Source: Actinomycetospora sp. NBRC 106378 (GTDB lineage Bacteria; Actinomycetota; Actinomycetes; Mycobacteriales; Pseudonocardiaceae). Taken from it: 64,000 bases of DNA. Where the stretch lies: contig NZ_BSTT01000002.1 in the NCBI RefSeq assembly GCF_030269685.1, forward strand, positions 620,001 through 684,000, in the 5' to 3' direction. Shown here piece by piece: positions 9,349 through 18,041 of the stretch. How positions within the stretch are numbered: the stretch's first letter is position 1; each line of letters opens with the position of its first letter. A program made the translations under genes and the position numbers. The notes beneath the pieces are model-generated. The model worked only from the letters and a program-made list of their open reading frames with translations, had not been told where the DNA came from and made no database searches.

Positions 9349-9522
9349 ATGTCGACAGCCCCGGGATGGTCGGCCGCCGCCGACGAGGACGCCACGCAGC
9401 GCGCCCGCCGGCGCCGCCGGTCACGGCAGGCGTGGCGGGCCGCCCTCCTGCGGACCCTCGATCGCCTGCCCCGCCCCCACCCGTTCGTCCGGCTCGACCC
9501 GCCGCGGTCGGGTCGGCGGTGA
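9349..9522 (+). CDS. Small basic hypothetical protein
   Basis: 57 aa, starting two bases after the gmd copy 2 stop and ending in a GTGA overlap with the lipoprotein gene. The product is Arg-rich, with a run ARRRRRSRQAWRAALLRTLD that could form an amphipathic basic helix, then a Pro-rich tail. It has no recognisable domain, signal peptide or membrane segment. The tight coupling on both sides is the main reason to accept it as a gene. Confidence 0.5.
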   Translation: MSTAPGWSAAADEDATQRARRRRRSRQAWRAALLRTLDRLPRPHPFVRLDPPRSGRR

Positions 9523-10232
9523 CCGTCCCCCTCTCCCGACGGCGGGCCCTCGCCGGGCTCGCGCTCGGGGTCCCGGCCCTCGTGCTCGCGACGGCGTGCT
9601 CGGCGTCGGAGGCCTCGGAGGCCTCGGAGGCCTCAGCCGGTGGGCCCGACGTCCGGCTGCACACCGACTGGACGGCCCGGCCGGACGGCAGTGCCCCCGA
9701 CCTCGGGGACGACGGCGTGCCGTTCCGGGTGGTCCGTGACGGTGCCGGATCGGCGCCGTCGGTCGTCGCGGGCGCACTCGTGCCGGCCCTGCCGGACCGG
9801 CTGTCCTCCTCCTCGATCGCGCAGGAGATGCGGGCGCGCGTCCGGCGGATCGGGGCCTCCTTCACCTTCGGCCCGGGGTCGGCCCAGGGTGCGCTCACCC
9901 TCGCGGCGTGGACCGCCGTGCCGTTCGTGAACGCGCACTGCCACCTCGTGCTCACCCCGGCGCAGTGGCTCCTCGGGGTGGTCGAGGAGGGGACGCTGCG
10001 GGTGGTCACCCAGGGCACCTTCCGGACGCCGCTGCCGCAGGGGCCGACCCCCTCGAGCGTCGACGTCACCGTCGCCGGCGACACCGCCACGGTGCGGCTC
10101 CCCGACGGCGGATCGACGGTGGCGCGCGACCCGCGGTTCGCCACCACCCTCGGCACCGTGCCGTGCTGGGGCTTCTACAAGACCGCGCCGGGCGGTACCG
10201 ACGCCCGGCTCCTGCGCTCCTGGGCGGGCTGA
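9519..10232 (+). CDS. Secreted lipoprotein of unknown function, polysaccharide cluster
   Basis: 237 aa from the GTG at 9519. The N-terminus LSRRRALAGLALGVPALVLATAC is a lipoprotein signal with twin Arg and an LATAC lipobox, so it is probably exported and lipid-anchored. A Ser-Glu-Ala repeat follows the Cys. The mature part (HTDWTARPDG, FVNAHCHLVLTPAQWLLGVVEEG) looks beta-rich and glycan-binding-like, resembling no family I can name with certainty. The gene lies between gmd copy 2 and a glycosyltransferase, so a role in glycan binding or processing at the cell surface is inferred. A start inside the preceding frame is also open but lacks the signal context. Confidence 0.7.
   Translation: MTVPLSRRRALAGLALGVPALVLATACSASEASEASEASAGGPDVRLHTDWTARPDGSAPDLGDDGVPFRVVRDGAGSAPSVVAGALVPALPDRLSSSSIAQEMRARVRRIGASFTFGPGSAQGALTLAAWTAVPFVNAHCHLVLTPAQWLLGVVEEGTLRVVTQGTFRTPLPQGPTPSSVDVTVAGDTATVRLPDGGSTVARDPRFATTLGTVPCWGFYKTAPGGTDARLLRSWAG
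9606..9632 (+). repeat. Three tandem 9-bp units in lipoprotein gene
   Basis: TCGGAGGCC occurs three times in a row and encodes Ser-Glu-Ala repeats directly after the lipobox cysteine. The number of units can vary without a frameshift. It forms a short flexible spacer between the lipid anchor and the folded domain. Confidence 0.8.
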
Positions 10233-10235
10233 ACC

Positions 10236-11333
10236 ATGACCTCGTTGTTGCAGGTGCTGCCGACCTACGACCCCGCCTTCGGCGGGCCGGTCTCCGCGGC
10301 GCTCGGCGTCTCCGCGTCCTACGAGGGCGTCGAGGACGTCACGCTGACCACCGTCGCCTGCGGCCCGGCCGGGACGGGCTGGTCGCGGCACGACACCGTG
10401 TCCTGTCGGGCGTACGCCCCGCCGGTGGCCCGGCACGTCCTGTCGGTCTCGCCCGGCCTCGTGGCGTGGCTGGTGCGGCGGCTGCGGCGCTTCGACCTCG
10501 TGCACGTCCACTACAACCGTGGCCTGGTCATGATCTGGGTGCCGCTGCTGGCGTGGCTCGCCGGCGTGCCCTACGTGCTCCAGACGCACGGCATGTGCCG
10601 CCCGTGGCGCGGCCCGCTCGCCCTGGTGGACCGTCTGTTCACCCGCCCGGCGATCCGCCGGGCCCACGCGGTGCTCGTGCTCGGCGAGGCCGAGCGCGAC
10701 CAGATCCTCGGCATCGTGCCGCGGGCGAACACGGTCGTCGTGCACAACGCGGTCCGGGCCCCGGAGGCGCGGCCGGACGCCGCGCCCGAGCCCGGCGCGG
10801 GACCCCGCCTGCTGTTCTGCGCGCGGCTGCACCCGCGCAAGGGACTCGCCCGCTTCCTCGACGTCGTCGAGCGGCTCGCGCCCGAGCACCCCGGGCTGGA
10901 GGGCCACGTGGTCGGACCCGACGAGGGCGCGCTCGCCGCGGCCCGGGAGCGGGTGGCGGCCGCGGGACTGCCGGTGACCTTCCACGGCGGCCTCGACCGC
11001 GACGGGGTCGACCGCGCGATGGCGGGCAGCGACGTCCTGCTGCACCCGGCGCCCCGCGAACCGTTCGGGATGTCGATGATCGAGGCGTTCGCCGCGGACC
11101 TGCCCGTCGTGGCCGCCGCCTCCAGCGAGCTCGCCGGGGTCTTCGCGGCCGAGGGTGCGGCGCTGCTGCCCGCCGACGACGACGTCGAGGCGTGGGTGGC
11201 CGCCGTGCGACGGGTGGTGACCGACCCCGGGACCGCCGCGGACCTGCGCGCCGGGGGTCGGGCCGTGCTGGAGCGGAACTTCTCCCGGGCGTCGTTGACC
11301 CGGACCCTGGCCGGAGTCGTTCACGCAGTGTGA
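10236..11333 (+). CDS. Family 4 glycosyltransferase
   Basis: 365 aa GT-B glycosyltransferase. It begins LLQVLPTYDPAFGGPVSAALGVS, typical of GT4 with the Gly-Gly-Pro loop near the acceptor site. The C-terminal half has FCARLHPRKGL, DVLLHPAPREPFGMSMIEAFAADLPVVA (the E-F-G-x-x-x-x-E donor motif) and a terminal helix. The start lies 3 nt after the lipoprotein stop, so it is the last gene of the same operon. Donor and acceptor are unknown. The 124-bp gap after it holds no obvious gene. Confidence 0.9.
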   Translation: MTSLLQVLPTYDPAFGGPVSAALGVSASYEGVEDVTLTTVACGPAGTGWSRHDTVSCRAYAPPVARHVLSVSPGLVAWLVRRLRRFDLVHVHYNRGLVMIWVPLLAWLAGVPYVLQTHGMCRPWRGPLALVDRLFTRPAIRRAHAVLVLGEAERDQILGIVPRANTVVVHNAVRAPEARPDAAPEPGAGPRLLFCARLHPRKGLARFLDVVERLAPEHPGLEGHVVGPDEGALAAARERVAAAGLPVTFHGGLDRDGVDRAMAGSDVLLHPAPREPFGMSMIEAFAADLPVVAAASSELAGVFAAEGAALLPADDDVEAWVAAVRRVVTDPGTAADLRAGGRAVLERNFSRASLTRTLAGVVHAV

Positions 11334-11457
11334 CCGGCGCGTGCGGCGTCGTCAGGCCCGTCACCCACGCCCGACGACAGCGGTGCACCCGCCGTCGACC
11401 TGCGGATGCACCACACGGGGCGGACGTTCTCGATCGTGCCCGGAAGCGTGACGAAAC

Positions 11458-13212
11458 GTGACCGAAAACCGACAGATACGTCACACTGCGTATGTGGGAG
11501 TCCTCCCGGCACCGACCGACCGCCGTTCCCGGTTCTCGACCGTCTCGATCGGTCGGGTCGCGGAGCGGCTCGTCGGCGTCCGCGTCGGCGCGACCGCCGC
11601 GCTGCCCGACGTCGGGGTGGGGGAGCGGGATGCCGACTACCTGCCGCGGGCGGCGGACGACCTCCTGGCCGAGCGGCTGACCGCGTCGACGCACCCCGTC
11701 GTCGTCGTGAGCGGTCCGCCCTCGGCCGGCGTCACGCGCACCGCGGCGCACGCGGTGCGGCGGCACCGCCCCGACGACCTGTTCGTCGAGATCGACGACC
11801 CGTACCGGGTGCGCCTGGAGGAGGTCGTCGAGCGCGCCCGGCGACGCGCGACCCCGTCCCGGCCGGTGCTGGTGTGGTGTGACGACGCCCCGCTGACGCT
11901 GCTCGACGAGGTCCGTGACGACCTCCTGGCCGCCTGCCGGCAGGACCGGACGACCGTCGTGCGGCTGGTCCTCACCGCGCGCTGGGGGCTGACCGCGCTC
12001 TCCCGCGGCGAGCTCGCGGCGCCGCGGTTCGCACCCGTGGTGGTCGCCCCGGTGACCGCCACCGAGGTCGTCGGCCGCGAGTCCCACGGTCTCGTCGCGG
12101 AGCTCGGGGCCGAGCGGATGACGGGCCGGCGCCTCGGTGACCTGGTCGCGCCGCTCGAGGCCGCCCGGGAGGCGTTCGCCGGGCCCTCGGGGGACGTGGT
12201 CCGGCTGGCCGCCGTCTGGCACCGCCTCGGCATCCCGACCGCGCTCGACCTCGACACCCTCGCCGCGCTGCGACCCGACGACGCGACCGGCGACGTCGCG
12301 GAGATCGTCGCCGGTCTCGTCACCGACGGGTGGCTGCGGCGCACGACCCGCGCGGGGGAGCGGCACCTCGCGCCCGCCCGCGCACTGGTCGACCTGGCCC
12401 GCCTGCCCTCCGAGGAACTCGTCCGCTGCATCGCGGGCCGCCTGGACCACCACGCGCGCTACACCGCCGCGCGCACCATGCTCGCCGGCGGCCTGGACAG
12501 CCTCGCGGCGGCGATGGTCGCCGACCTGGAGCCCGACCCGCTCGGTCCGGTCGTCGCCCTGCGGATCGCCCGCGGGTACGCCGGACTGGAGCGCGACCGG
12601 GAGGCCGCGCAGTGGTTCGCGTTCGTCATCGCGGTCGGCGACGAGGAGCAGGCCCGCGCGGCCCACCGCGGGCTCGGGCTGGTGTTCTACCGCTACGACC
12701 GCCTCGACCGCGCCCGCCGCCACCTCGACCGGGCGGCCGACCAGCTGGGCGTGCAGGTCGTGCTCGCCGACATCGCGCTGCGGCAGGGGCGGATCGCCGA
12801 CGCGCGGGCCCTGCTCACCGTGCTCCGCCGCTCGCGCGACCCCGCGCTCGCCGTCGAGGCGGCCTGCCAGCTCGGCACGCTCGAGTCCTCCGTCGGCCAC
12901 CTGGTCGCCGCGCGCGACGCGTTCACCGCGGCCCTGGCGGCCGCCGACCCGGCCGTGGTCGCCCGGGCCCGGACCGGGCTCGCGGCGCTGCCGCCCCTCC
13001 CCGGCGCCACTTCCGGCGCCCCTTCCGGTGACAGGAAAGCGTCGTTGCCGGCATCCAGTGGCAGTGCCGCCACATCGTCGGAGCCGGCCGACACGGAGCC
13101 CGGCCCCGACGACGAGATCGACGACGAGATCGACGACGAGATCGACGACGAGATCGACGACGAGGTCCCGCCGAGCCGCGTGGTACCCCTCGCGGCGAGA
13201 TCGCGCGGCTGA
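11458..13212 (+). CDS. NTPase-like/TPR protein with acidic repeat tail
   Basis: 584 aa, not assignable to a named family. After about 70 residues a P-loop-like segment VVVVSGPPSAGVTRTAA appears, but the Walker A lysine is replaced (GVT instead of GKT). VLVWCDDAPLTLLDE resembles Walker B. This suggests a degenerate STAND/LuxR-type ATPase fold. Residues about 330-520 form alpha-helical repeats resembling TPRs (YAGLERDREAAQWFAFVI, GLVFYRYDRLDRARRHLD). The C-terminus carries five acidic DDEI/DDEV repeats. GTG at 11458 is the earliest reasonable start, though a later one is possible. No DNA-binding domain is seen. It stands alone after the polysaccharide operon. Confidence 0.65.
   Translation: MTENRQIRHTAYVGVLPAPTDRRSRFSTVSIGRVAERLVGVRVGATAALPDVGVGERDADYLPRAADDLLAERLTASTHPVVVVSGPPSAGVTRTAAHAVRRHRPDDLFVEIDDPYRVRLEEVVERARRRATPSRPVLVWCDDAPLTLLDEVRDDLLAACRQDRTTVVRLVLTARWGLTALSRGELAAPRFAPVVVAPVTATEVVGRESHGLVAELGAERMTGRRLGDLVAPLEAAREAFAGPSGDVVRLAAVWHRLGIPTALDLDTLAALRPDDATGDVAEIVAGLVTDGWLRRTTRAGERHLAPARALVDLARLPSEELVRCIAGRLDHHARYTAARTMLAGGLDSLAAAMVADLEPDPLGPVVALRIARGYAGLERDREAAQWFAFVIAVGDEEQARAAHRGLGLVFYRYDRLDRARRHLDRAADQLGVQVVLADIALRQGRIADARALLTVLRRSRDPALAVEAACQLGTLESSVGHLVAARDAFTAALAAADPAVVARARTGLAALPPLPGATSGAPSGDRKASLPASSGSAATSSEPADTEPGPDDEIDDEIDDEIDDEIDDEVPPSRVVPLAARSRG
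13108..13167 (+). repeat. Five 12-bp coding minisatellite units
   Basis: GACGACGAGATC is repeated four times perfectly and once as GACGACGAGGTC, encoding Asp-Asp-Glu-Ile/Val repeats. Unit length is a multiple of three, so gain or loss changes the acidic tail length without a frameshift. Perfect identity at the DNA level suggests recent expansion. Confidence 0.9.
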
Positions 13213-13256
13213 ACGGACCGACCCGTCGTCGGGAACGGGATGGCAGGGTGGGGCGC

Positions 13257-13562
13257 ATGGCCGTCACGCACGTCGTCACGTTCAGCTGGGTCGAGGGCAC
13301 CTCGGCCGCGACCGTCGAGGACATCCTCAAGAACCTGCAGTCCTGGATCGACCGGGGGGAGGGCCTCGAGGGCCTCGTCTCCTGGCAGGCCGGCCCGGAC
13401 CTCGGGATCAACGAGGGCAACGCGTCGTTCGCGGTGTCGGGCACCTTCGCCGACCGGGACGCCTACCTGCGCTACCGGGACCACCCGGAGCACAAGCGGA
13501 TCATCGCCGAGCAGATCGCTCCGCTGATCGCCGCCCGCTCCGCGGTGCAGTTCGAGCACTGA
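13257..13562 (+). CDS. Dabb-family stress-responsive protein
   Basis: 101 aa. MAVTHVVTFSWVEGT at the start and SFAVSGTFADRDAYLRYRDHPEHKRI in the middle match the dimeric alpha/beta barrel (Dabb) family, whose members carry a conserved His-x-V-x-F beginning. ATG at 13257 is preferred over the in-frame start at 13248 because it puts MAVTHVV at the N-terminus and an AGGGTGGGG element precedes it. The function in this family is often unknown (stress protein or small cyclase-like). Confidence 0.83.
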   Translation: MAVTHVVTFSWVEGTSAATVEDILKNLQSWIDRGEGLEGLVSWQAGPDLGINEGNASFAVSGTFADRDAYLRYRDHPEHKRIIAEQIAPLIAARSAVQFEH

Positions 13563-13574
13563 CCCGGACACGCG

Positions 13575-13611
13575 GGAGCCCGGCGCACGACGAGGTCGTG
13601 GGCCGGGCTCC
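13575..13611. terminator. Strong bidirectional hairpin
   Basis: GGAGCCCGGC (13575-13584) pairs with GCCGGGCTCC (13602-13611), and inside it CACGAC (13586-13591) pairs with GTCGTG (13595-13600). This gives a 16-bp stem with one G-G mismatch and a 3-nt loop. It lies between convergent genes, fitting a shared terminator. Confidence 0.85.
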
Positions 13612-13623
13612 GGGGTGCTGGGG

Positions 13624-13953
13624 CTACTTGGCGCCCGCGGTCGGGGTGGTCTTCGGGCCGTCGGGCACGCGGGAGCCGCCGCCACCGCCGCCGGACCCGT
13701 CGTCGTCGGGACCCTCCTCGGTGGTGGGCCCCGCGGCCGGGTCGTCGACCCAGATCATGATGGTGTCGCCGGGCGTCGCGGTGGCGCCCGCCTTCGGGCG
13801 CTGGTTGGTGATGATGCTGCGCCCCGCGCCGGTGTGCCGGGCGTTCTGCGGGATCGCCAGCAGGCGCGCGTCCAGCGCGGCGTCGTGGGCGTCGGCCGCG
13901 GCGAGCCCGACGAGCTCGGGGACCGTGGTCGTGTCGGTGAGGCTGTCGGCCAT
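13624..13953 (-). CDS. Small PASTA-domain protein
   Basis: 109 aa from ATG at 13953. DTTTVPELVGLAAADAHDAALDARLL and the following beta strands match a single PASTA domain, which in other proteins binds peptidoglycan fragments. No signal peptide or membrane segment is seen, so the site of action is unclear. The tail is Asp/Gly/Pro-rich. The frame is open upstream to 14058, but the shorter start has GGGGG just before it and begins right at the domain. Confidence 0.7.
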   Translation of the reverse strand: MADSLTDTTTVPELVGLAAADAHDAALDARLLAIPQNARHTGAGRSIITNQRPKAGATATPGDTIMIWVDDPAAGPTTEEGPDDDGSGGGGGGSRVPDGPKTTPTAGAK

Positions 13954-14169
13954 GCCCCCAAGGTACCGATCGGTGACGCGTCGTGTCGGAGGGGTCGGGC
14001 CGCGTGTCCCCGGCGGTGCGACGAGGAGTTCACTCGGAAAGACTAGGACCGTCGTCACAGTGTGGACTTAGAGTAGCTGACATCGCGGGTTGACGCCGGA
14101 GTGTGCGGGTCTCGGGCCCCGGTTGACTCGCGGTCACCACCACACGTGAACGAACCGGGGGATCCCGTG

Positions 14170-14643
14170 ATGCGCGCCGTCTACCGCGTCCTGGCCTGTC
14201 TGCTCGCCCTCGAGGTCGTCGTGCAGGCCGCCTCGATCGCCTGGGCCCTGTTCGGGCTGTCCACCTGGGTCGAGAACGGCGGGGTGCTCGACAAGGCCGG
14301 GATGGAGAGCGAGTCCGTCGTGTTCGACGGGGTCGCGGGTTTCGCCGTGCACGGCATGAACGGCACCGTCATCGTGCCGGCCCTCGCCCTGCTCTTCCTC
14401 GTGTCCTCGTTCTTCGCCCGCTTCCCCGGGGCGGTGACCTGGGCGGGAGCGGCGTTCGGCCTGGTGGTGGTGCAGGTCGCCCTCGGCATCCTCGCCCACT
14501 CGGTCCCCGCGCTCGGGATGCTGCACGGGGCGGTCGCCCTGGGCCTGCTCGTGGTCGCGCTGGTGGCCGCGCGGCGGAGCAGCACCGCGGTCGCGGTCCG
14601 GGAGCCGGCCACCGCGGGCGCCCACCACGCGCCCGTCGTCTGA
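14170..14643 (+). CDS. Four-helix membrane protein of unknown function
   Basis: 157 aa with four predicted membrane segments: about 5-27, then after an external loop 63-80, 88-108 and 112-130. The motifs HGMNG and a later HG resemble small membrane proteins of unknown function found beside oxidases in actinobacteria. ATG at 14170 follows CCGGGGGATCC; GTG one codon earlier is equally possible. The next gene, a multicopper oxidase, starts one base after its stop, so the two are coupled and may act together, for example in copper handling or electron transfer (inference). Confidence 0.75.
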   Translation: MRAVYRVLACLLALEVVVQAASIAWALFGLSTWVENGGVLDKAGMESESVVFDGVAGFAVHGMNGTVIVPALALLFLVSSFFARFPGAVTWAGAAFGLVVVQVALGILAHSVPALGMLHGAVALGLLVVALVAARRSSTAVAVREPATAGAHHAPVV

Positions 14644-14644
14644 G

Positions 14645-16105
14645 GTGCTCACCGACGCCCGGTCCGCCGCGGTGGTCGCCCCGCGCCGCCGCCGGACCCG
14701 TCGTCGCACCGTCGTCGCGCTGCTCGCGACGCTCGTCGTCCTCGCCCCGCTCGCCTGGTTCTGGGCCGCGAGCCTGCCCGCGGGCAGCTGGTCGGTGGCC
14801 GGGATGGGCGTTCCCGACGACGGCGGTGGCCCGCCGACCATGCCTGCCATGACCGCCGGGCACGACGGGACGGCCGGGCGGTCGGTGGACACCCTGCGGC
14901 TGCCGGACACGGTGCCGGCGGACGTGACCGTCACCCTGGTCGCCCGGGCCGAGGGCTCGCGGTACACCCTGAACGGGCAGACGCCCGGGCCGGAGATCCG
15001 GGCCGTCGCCGGCCAGGTGGTGGCGGTCCGTCTGGTGAACGCCGACGTCCCCCGTGGGCTCACGCTGCACTGGCACGGCGTGGACGTGCCGAACGGCGAG
15101 GACGGGGTCGCCGGGGTCACCCAGGACGCCGTGCTGCCGGGGCAGGAGTTCGTCTACCGCTTCCGCGCCGAGCAGGTCGGCTCGTCCTGGTACCACTCGC
15201 ACCAGGTGGCCGACGAGCAGGTGAAGGGCGGGCTGTTCGGCTCCTTCGTGGTGGTGCCACCCGGGGGCGTGGGCGCCGAGGCGACCGCGTTGGTGCACCT
15301 GTTCGACGGCCGGCGCACCGTGAACGGCGCGCCGGGCGAGGTGACCGTGCCCGCAGCACCGGGCAGCACCGTGCGGGTGCGCGTCACCGACACCGACGAC
15401 GGGCCGATGCGGGTCTGGTCCGGAACGCCCTACCGCGTGCTGGCGGTCGACGGGACCGACGTGCACGCCCCGACCCCGGTGACCGGCGCGGCCCTCGCGG
15501 TCACCGCCGGCGGGCGGGCCGACCTCGAGGTCACGGCGCCGGCCCGGGTCGAGCTCGGGGGAGCGGCGGTCGTGGTCGGCGGGGGCGGGGCGCCGGCACC
15601 CGTCCCGTCCACGACGGTCGACCTGCTCACCTACGGCTCGCCCGCGCCCCTCGGGTTCGACCCGAGCGTCCCCGACCGCGTGTTCGACTACGCCATCGGG
15701 CGTCGTCCCGGCTTCGTCGACGGCGTGCCGGGGCTCTACTGGACGATCAACGGCGGGATGTACCCCGACGTGCCGATGTTCATGGTGCGCGAGGGCGACG
15801 TCGTGCGGATGCGGATCAGCAACTCCTCCGGCGAGGTGCACCCGATGCACCTGCACGGACATCACGCGGTGGTGCTCGCCCGCGACGGCGCGCCCGCCAC
15901 GGGCAGCCCGTGGTGGATCGATTCGCTCGACGTGCCCGACGGTGCGACCTACGACGTCGCCTTCGTCGCCGACAACCCCGGCATCTGGATGGACCACTGC
16001 CACAACCTGGCCCACCCGAAGCAGGGCCTGGTCGCGCACCTCATGTACGAGGGGGTCACCACGCCCTACCGGGCCGGCCCGGACACGCCGAACGACCCGG
16101 AGTAG
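14645..16105 (+). CDS. Exported multicopper oxidase
   Basis: 486 aa. An Arg-rich N-terminus and hydrophobic segment (about residues 22-45) suggest export or anchoring. All four copper-binding signatures are visible: LHWHGVD, WYHSHQ, HPMHLHGHH and the C-terminal DHCHNLAHPKQGLVAHLM, which has the Cys, two His and axial Met of the type 1 site. The spacing fits two- or three-domain laccase-like enzymes that oxidise metal ions or phenols with oxygen. GTG at 14645 is one base past the previous stop. The natural substrate is not predictable; copper tolerance or cell-surface oxidation are the usual roles. Confidence 0.92.
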   Translation: MLTDARSAAVVAPRRRRTRRRTVVALLATLVVLAPLAWFWAASLPAGSWSVAGMGVPDDGGGPPTMPAMTAGHDGTAGRSVDTLRLPDTVPADVTVTLVARAEGSRYTLNGQTPGPEIRAVAGQVVAVRLVNADVPRGLTLHWHGVDVPNGEDGVAGVTQDAVLPGQEFVYRFRAEQVGSSWYHSHQVADEQVKGGLFGSFVVVPPGGVGAEATALVHLFDGRRTVNGAPGEVTVPAAPGSTVRVRVTDTDDGPMRVWSGTPYRVLAVDGTDVHAPTPVTGAALAVTAGGRADLEVTAPARVELGGAAVVVGGGGAPAPVPSTTVDLLTYGSPAPLGFDPSVPDRVFDYAIGRRPGFVDGVPGLYWTINGGMYPDVPMFMVREGDVVRMRISNSSGEVHPMHLHGHHAVVLARDGAPATGSPWWIDSLDVPDGATYDVAFVADNPGIWMDHCHNLAHPKQGLVAHLMYEGVTTPYRAGPDTPNDPE

Positions 16106-16141
16106 GGCCCGACCCCCGTGGCAGGAAGGGGGAGTCAGGCC
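16106..16141. terminator. Imperfect hairpin between convergent genes
   Basis: GGCCCGACCCCC (16106-16117) pairs imperfectly with GGGGGAGTCAGGCC (16128-16141), overlapping the stop codon of the minus-strand MFS gene. Its position between the oxidase and the MFS gene fits a shared terminator. Confidence 0.45.
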
Positions 16142-17949
16142 TGCACGTCCCGGGCCATCGCCAGCTCCGGCGCCGAGACCCGGACCCGCTCGGCGAGGGG
16201 GCGCCGCCCCGGAGCGGAGACGACCAGCAGGTACTCCCCGGCCCGCGGCACCTCGAGGCGGTAGTGCCCGTCGTCGGTGCGCGTGGTGCCGACCTGCGCG
16301 CCGGTGAGGGCGTCGATGAGCGTGACGGTCCCGTCGACCGGGACCTCGCCGTCGAGCACCCGCCCGGACAGCCCGGGGACGGTGACCTCCTCGACGGTCT
16401 CGGGGCCGCCCCAGGAGTCGGAGTCGCCGGCCGGCAGCTCGCGCGGCGCCGGGCCGGAGTCCGACACCGTCGCGTGCGGCCGTCCCGCGGGGACCAGCAG
16501 GCCGCAGACGACGGCCGCGACCACGAAGATCGCCGAGGCGACGAGGAACGCGCGGTCGTACCCGGCCAGGGCCGCGGCGCGGGGTGCGAGGCCGACCCCG
16601 AGTGCGGTGGCCGTCGCGGTCCCCGCGATCGACGAGAGCAGCGCCGTCCCCACCGAGCCCCCGACCTGCTGCATGGTGTTGACGGTCGCCGACGCGACGC
16701 CGGCGTCCTGCGGCGCGACGCCGAGCGTGGCGGTGTTGATCGAGGTCGACATCGCGGTGCCCATGCCCAGGCCCATGAGGATCAGCGGGCCGAGCACACC
16801 GCTCGCGTAGCTCGACCCGGGCGTGAGGTGCGAGAACCAGAACAGCGCACCCGCGCCGAGCAGGAGGCCGACGAAGATCAGCGGCTTCGGACCCAGCCGG
16901 GGCAGGACGAGCGCGGGCACCGTCGTCGACGCACTGACGATCGACGCGACCATCGGCAGGAACGCGACGCCGGTCAGCACCGGGGAGAGTCCGAGCTCGG
17001 TCTGCATCACGTAGGCGAGGAAGAGCGAGAGGCCGAACATCCCCGTCGTCAGGATGAGGATCGTCAGGTAGGAGCCGCCCCGGTAGCGGTCGAGCAGGAC
17101 GCGCAGCGGCAGCAGGGGCGCGGTCCGGACCCGCTGGACGGCGACGAAGACCGCCAGCAGCACGACACCCGCCGCGAGGAACGCGTAGACGGGCCAGGAG
17201 GTCCACCCGTCGGTCTCGGCGGTGGCGAACCCGAAGACGACGCCGAAGAGGCCGGCCGAGGCGAGGACCGTGCCGACGATGTCGAGGTGCGGCCGGTCGC
17301 CCGCGGGGTGCGCCGGCATGAGCAGCAGGGCGCCGATCAGGGCGATGACCGCGAAGACCACGTTGACGTACATGCACCAGCGCCAGTCGGCGTACTCGGT
17401 GAGCGTGCCGCCGAGCAGCAGTCCGATCGCGGCGCCGGACCCGGCGAGCGCCGAGAACACGCCGAAGGCGCGGGCGCGGTCGCGGCCGGCGGGGAAGGTC
17501 GTCGTGAGCAGTGACAGCGCGGCGGGCGCGAGCACCGCGCCGAACACGCCCTGCAGCGCGCGGGCCGCGACGAGCAGCCCGAAGCCGGGCGCGAGACCGC
17601 CGAGGACGGAGGCGACCGCGAACCCGATCAGCCCCACGACGAAGGCCGCCTTGCGCCCGAACAGGTCGGAGAGCCGTCCGCCGAGCAGCAGCAGGCTGCC
17701 GAACGCGAGTGCGTAGGCGGTGACCACCCACTGGCGCTGTGCGTCGGAGAACCCGAGGTCGGCCTGCGCCGAGGGCAGCGCGATGTTCACGATCGAGTTG
17801 TCGAGGATGACCATGAGCTGGGCGACGCCGATGACGGCGAGGATCCACCAGCGGCGGGTCGGTGCTGCGGTCACGCGTTCGACGTTAGGACCTGGAGTGC
17901 GCTCCAGGTCCAGGACTTTCCCGACGTCGGGCTCGGTGGACTGGGTCAC
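16135..17949 (-). CDS. DHA2-family MFS exporter with C-terminal transthyretin-like domain
   Basis: 604 aa. Residues about 30-490 are a 14-helix drug/H+ antiporter of the EmrB/QacA type, with GGRLSDLFGRKAAFVVG (motif A) and AIGLLLGGTLTEYADWRWCMYVN (motif C region). After the last helix a soluble domain of about 80 residues (LSGRVLDGEVPVDGTVTLID to YLLVVSAPGRRPLAERVRV) looks like a carboxypeptidase-regulatory/transthyretin beta-sandwich. The total is about 100 residues longer than a plain EmrB protein. GTG at 17949. The gene is divergent from the flavin monooxygenase at 18042; the spacer likely holds both promoters. Exported substrate unknown. Confidence 0.88.
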   Translation of the reverse strand: MTQSTEPDVGKVLDLERTPGPNVERVTAAPTRRWWILAVIGVAQLMVILDNSIVNIALPSAQADLGFSDAQRQWVVTAYALAFGSLLLLGGRLSDLFGRKAAFVVGLIGFAVASVLGGLAPGFGLLVAARALQGVFGAVLAPAALSLLTTTFPAGRDRARAFGVFSALAGSGAAIGLLLGGTLTEYADWRWCMYVNVVFAVIALIGALLLMPAHPAGDRPHLDIVGTVLASAGLFGVVFGFATAETDGWTSWPVYAFLAAGVVLLAVFVAVQRVRTAPLLPLRVLLDRYRGGSYLTILILTTGMFGLSLFLAYVMQTELGLSPVLTGVAFLPMVASIVSASTTVPALVLPRLGPKPLIFVGLLLGAGALFWFSHLTPGSSYASGVLGPLILMGLGMGTAMSTSINTATLGVAPQDAGVASATVNTMQQVGGSVGTALLSSIAGTATATALGVGLAPRAAALAGYDRAFLVASAIFVVAAVVCGLLVPAGRPHATVSDSGPAPRELPAGDSDSWGGPETVEEVTVPGLSGRVLDGEVPVDGTVTLIDALTGAQVGTTRTDDGHYRLEVPRAGEYLLVVSAPGRRPLAERVRVSAPELAMARDVQA

Positions 17950-18041
17950 AGAGCGCGCAACAACGCTGCAACCCTTGCCCGTACCGGGCCTCGCGCGTGA
18001 CCGTGGTCACCTCACCACTGGCCAACGAGAAGAGGTGCCGC

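Noticed and set aside
13954-14058. N-terminal extension of the small PASTA protein
   Set aside because: No homology-like sequence, and the start at 13953 begins right at the PASTA domain with a G-rich ribosome-binding site.
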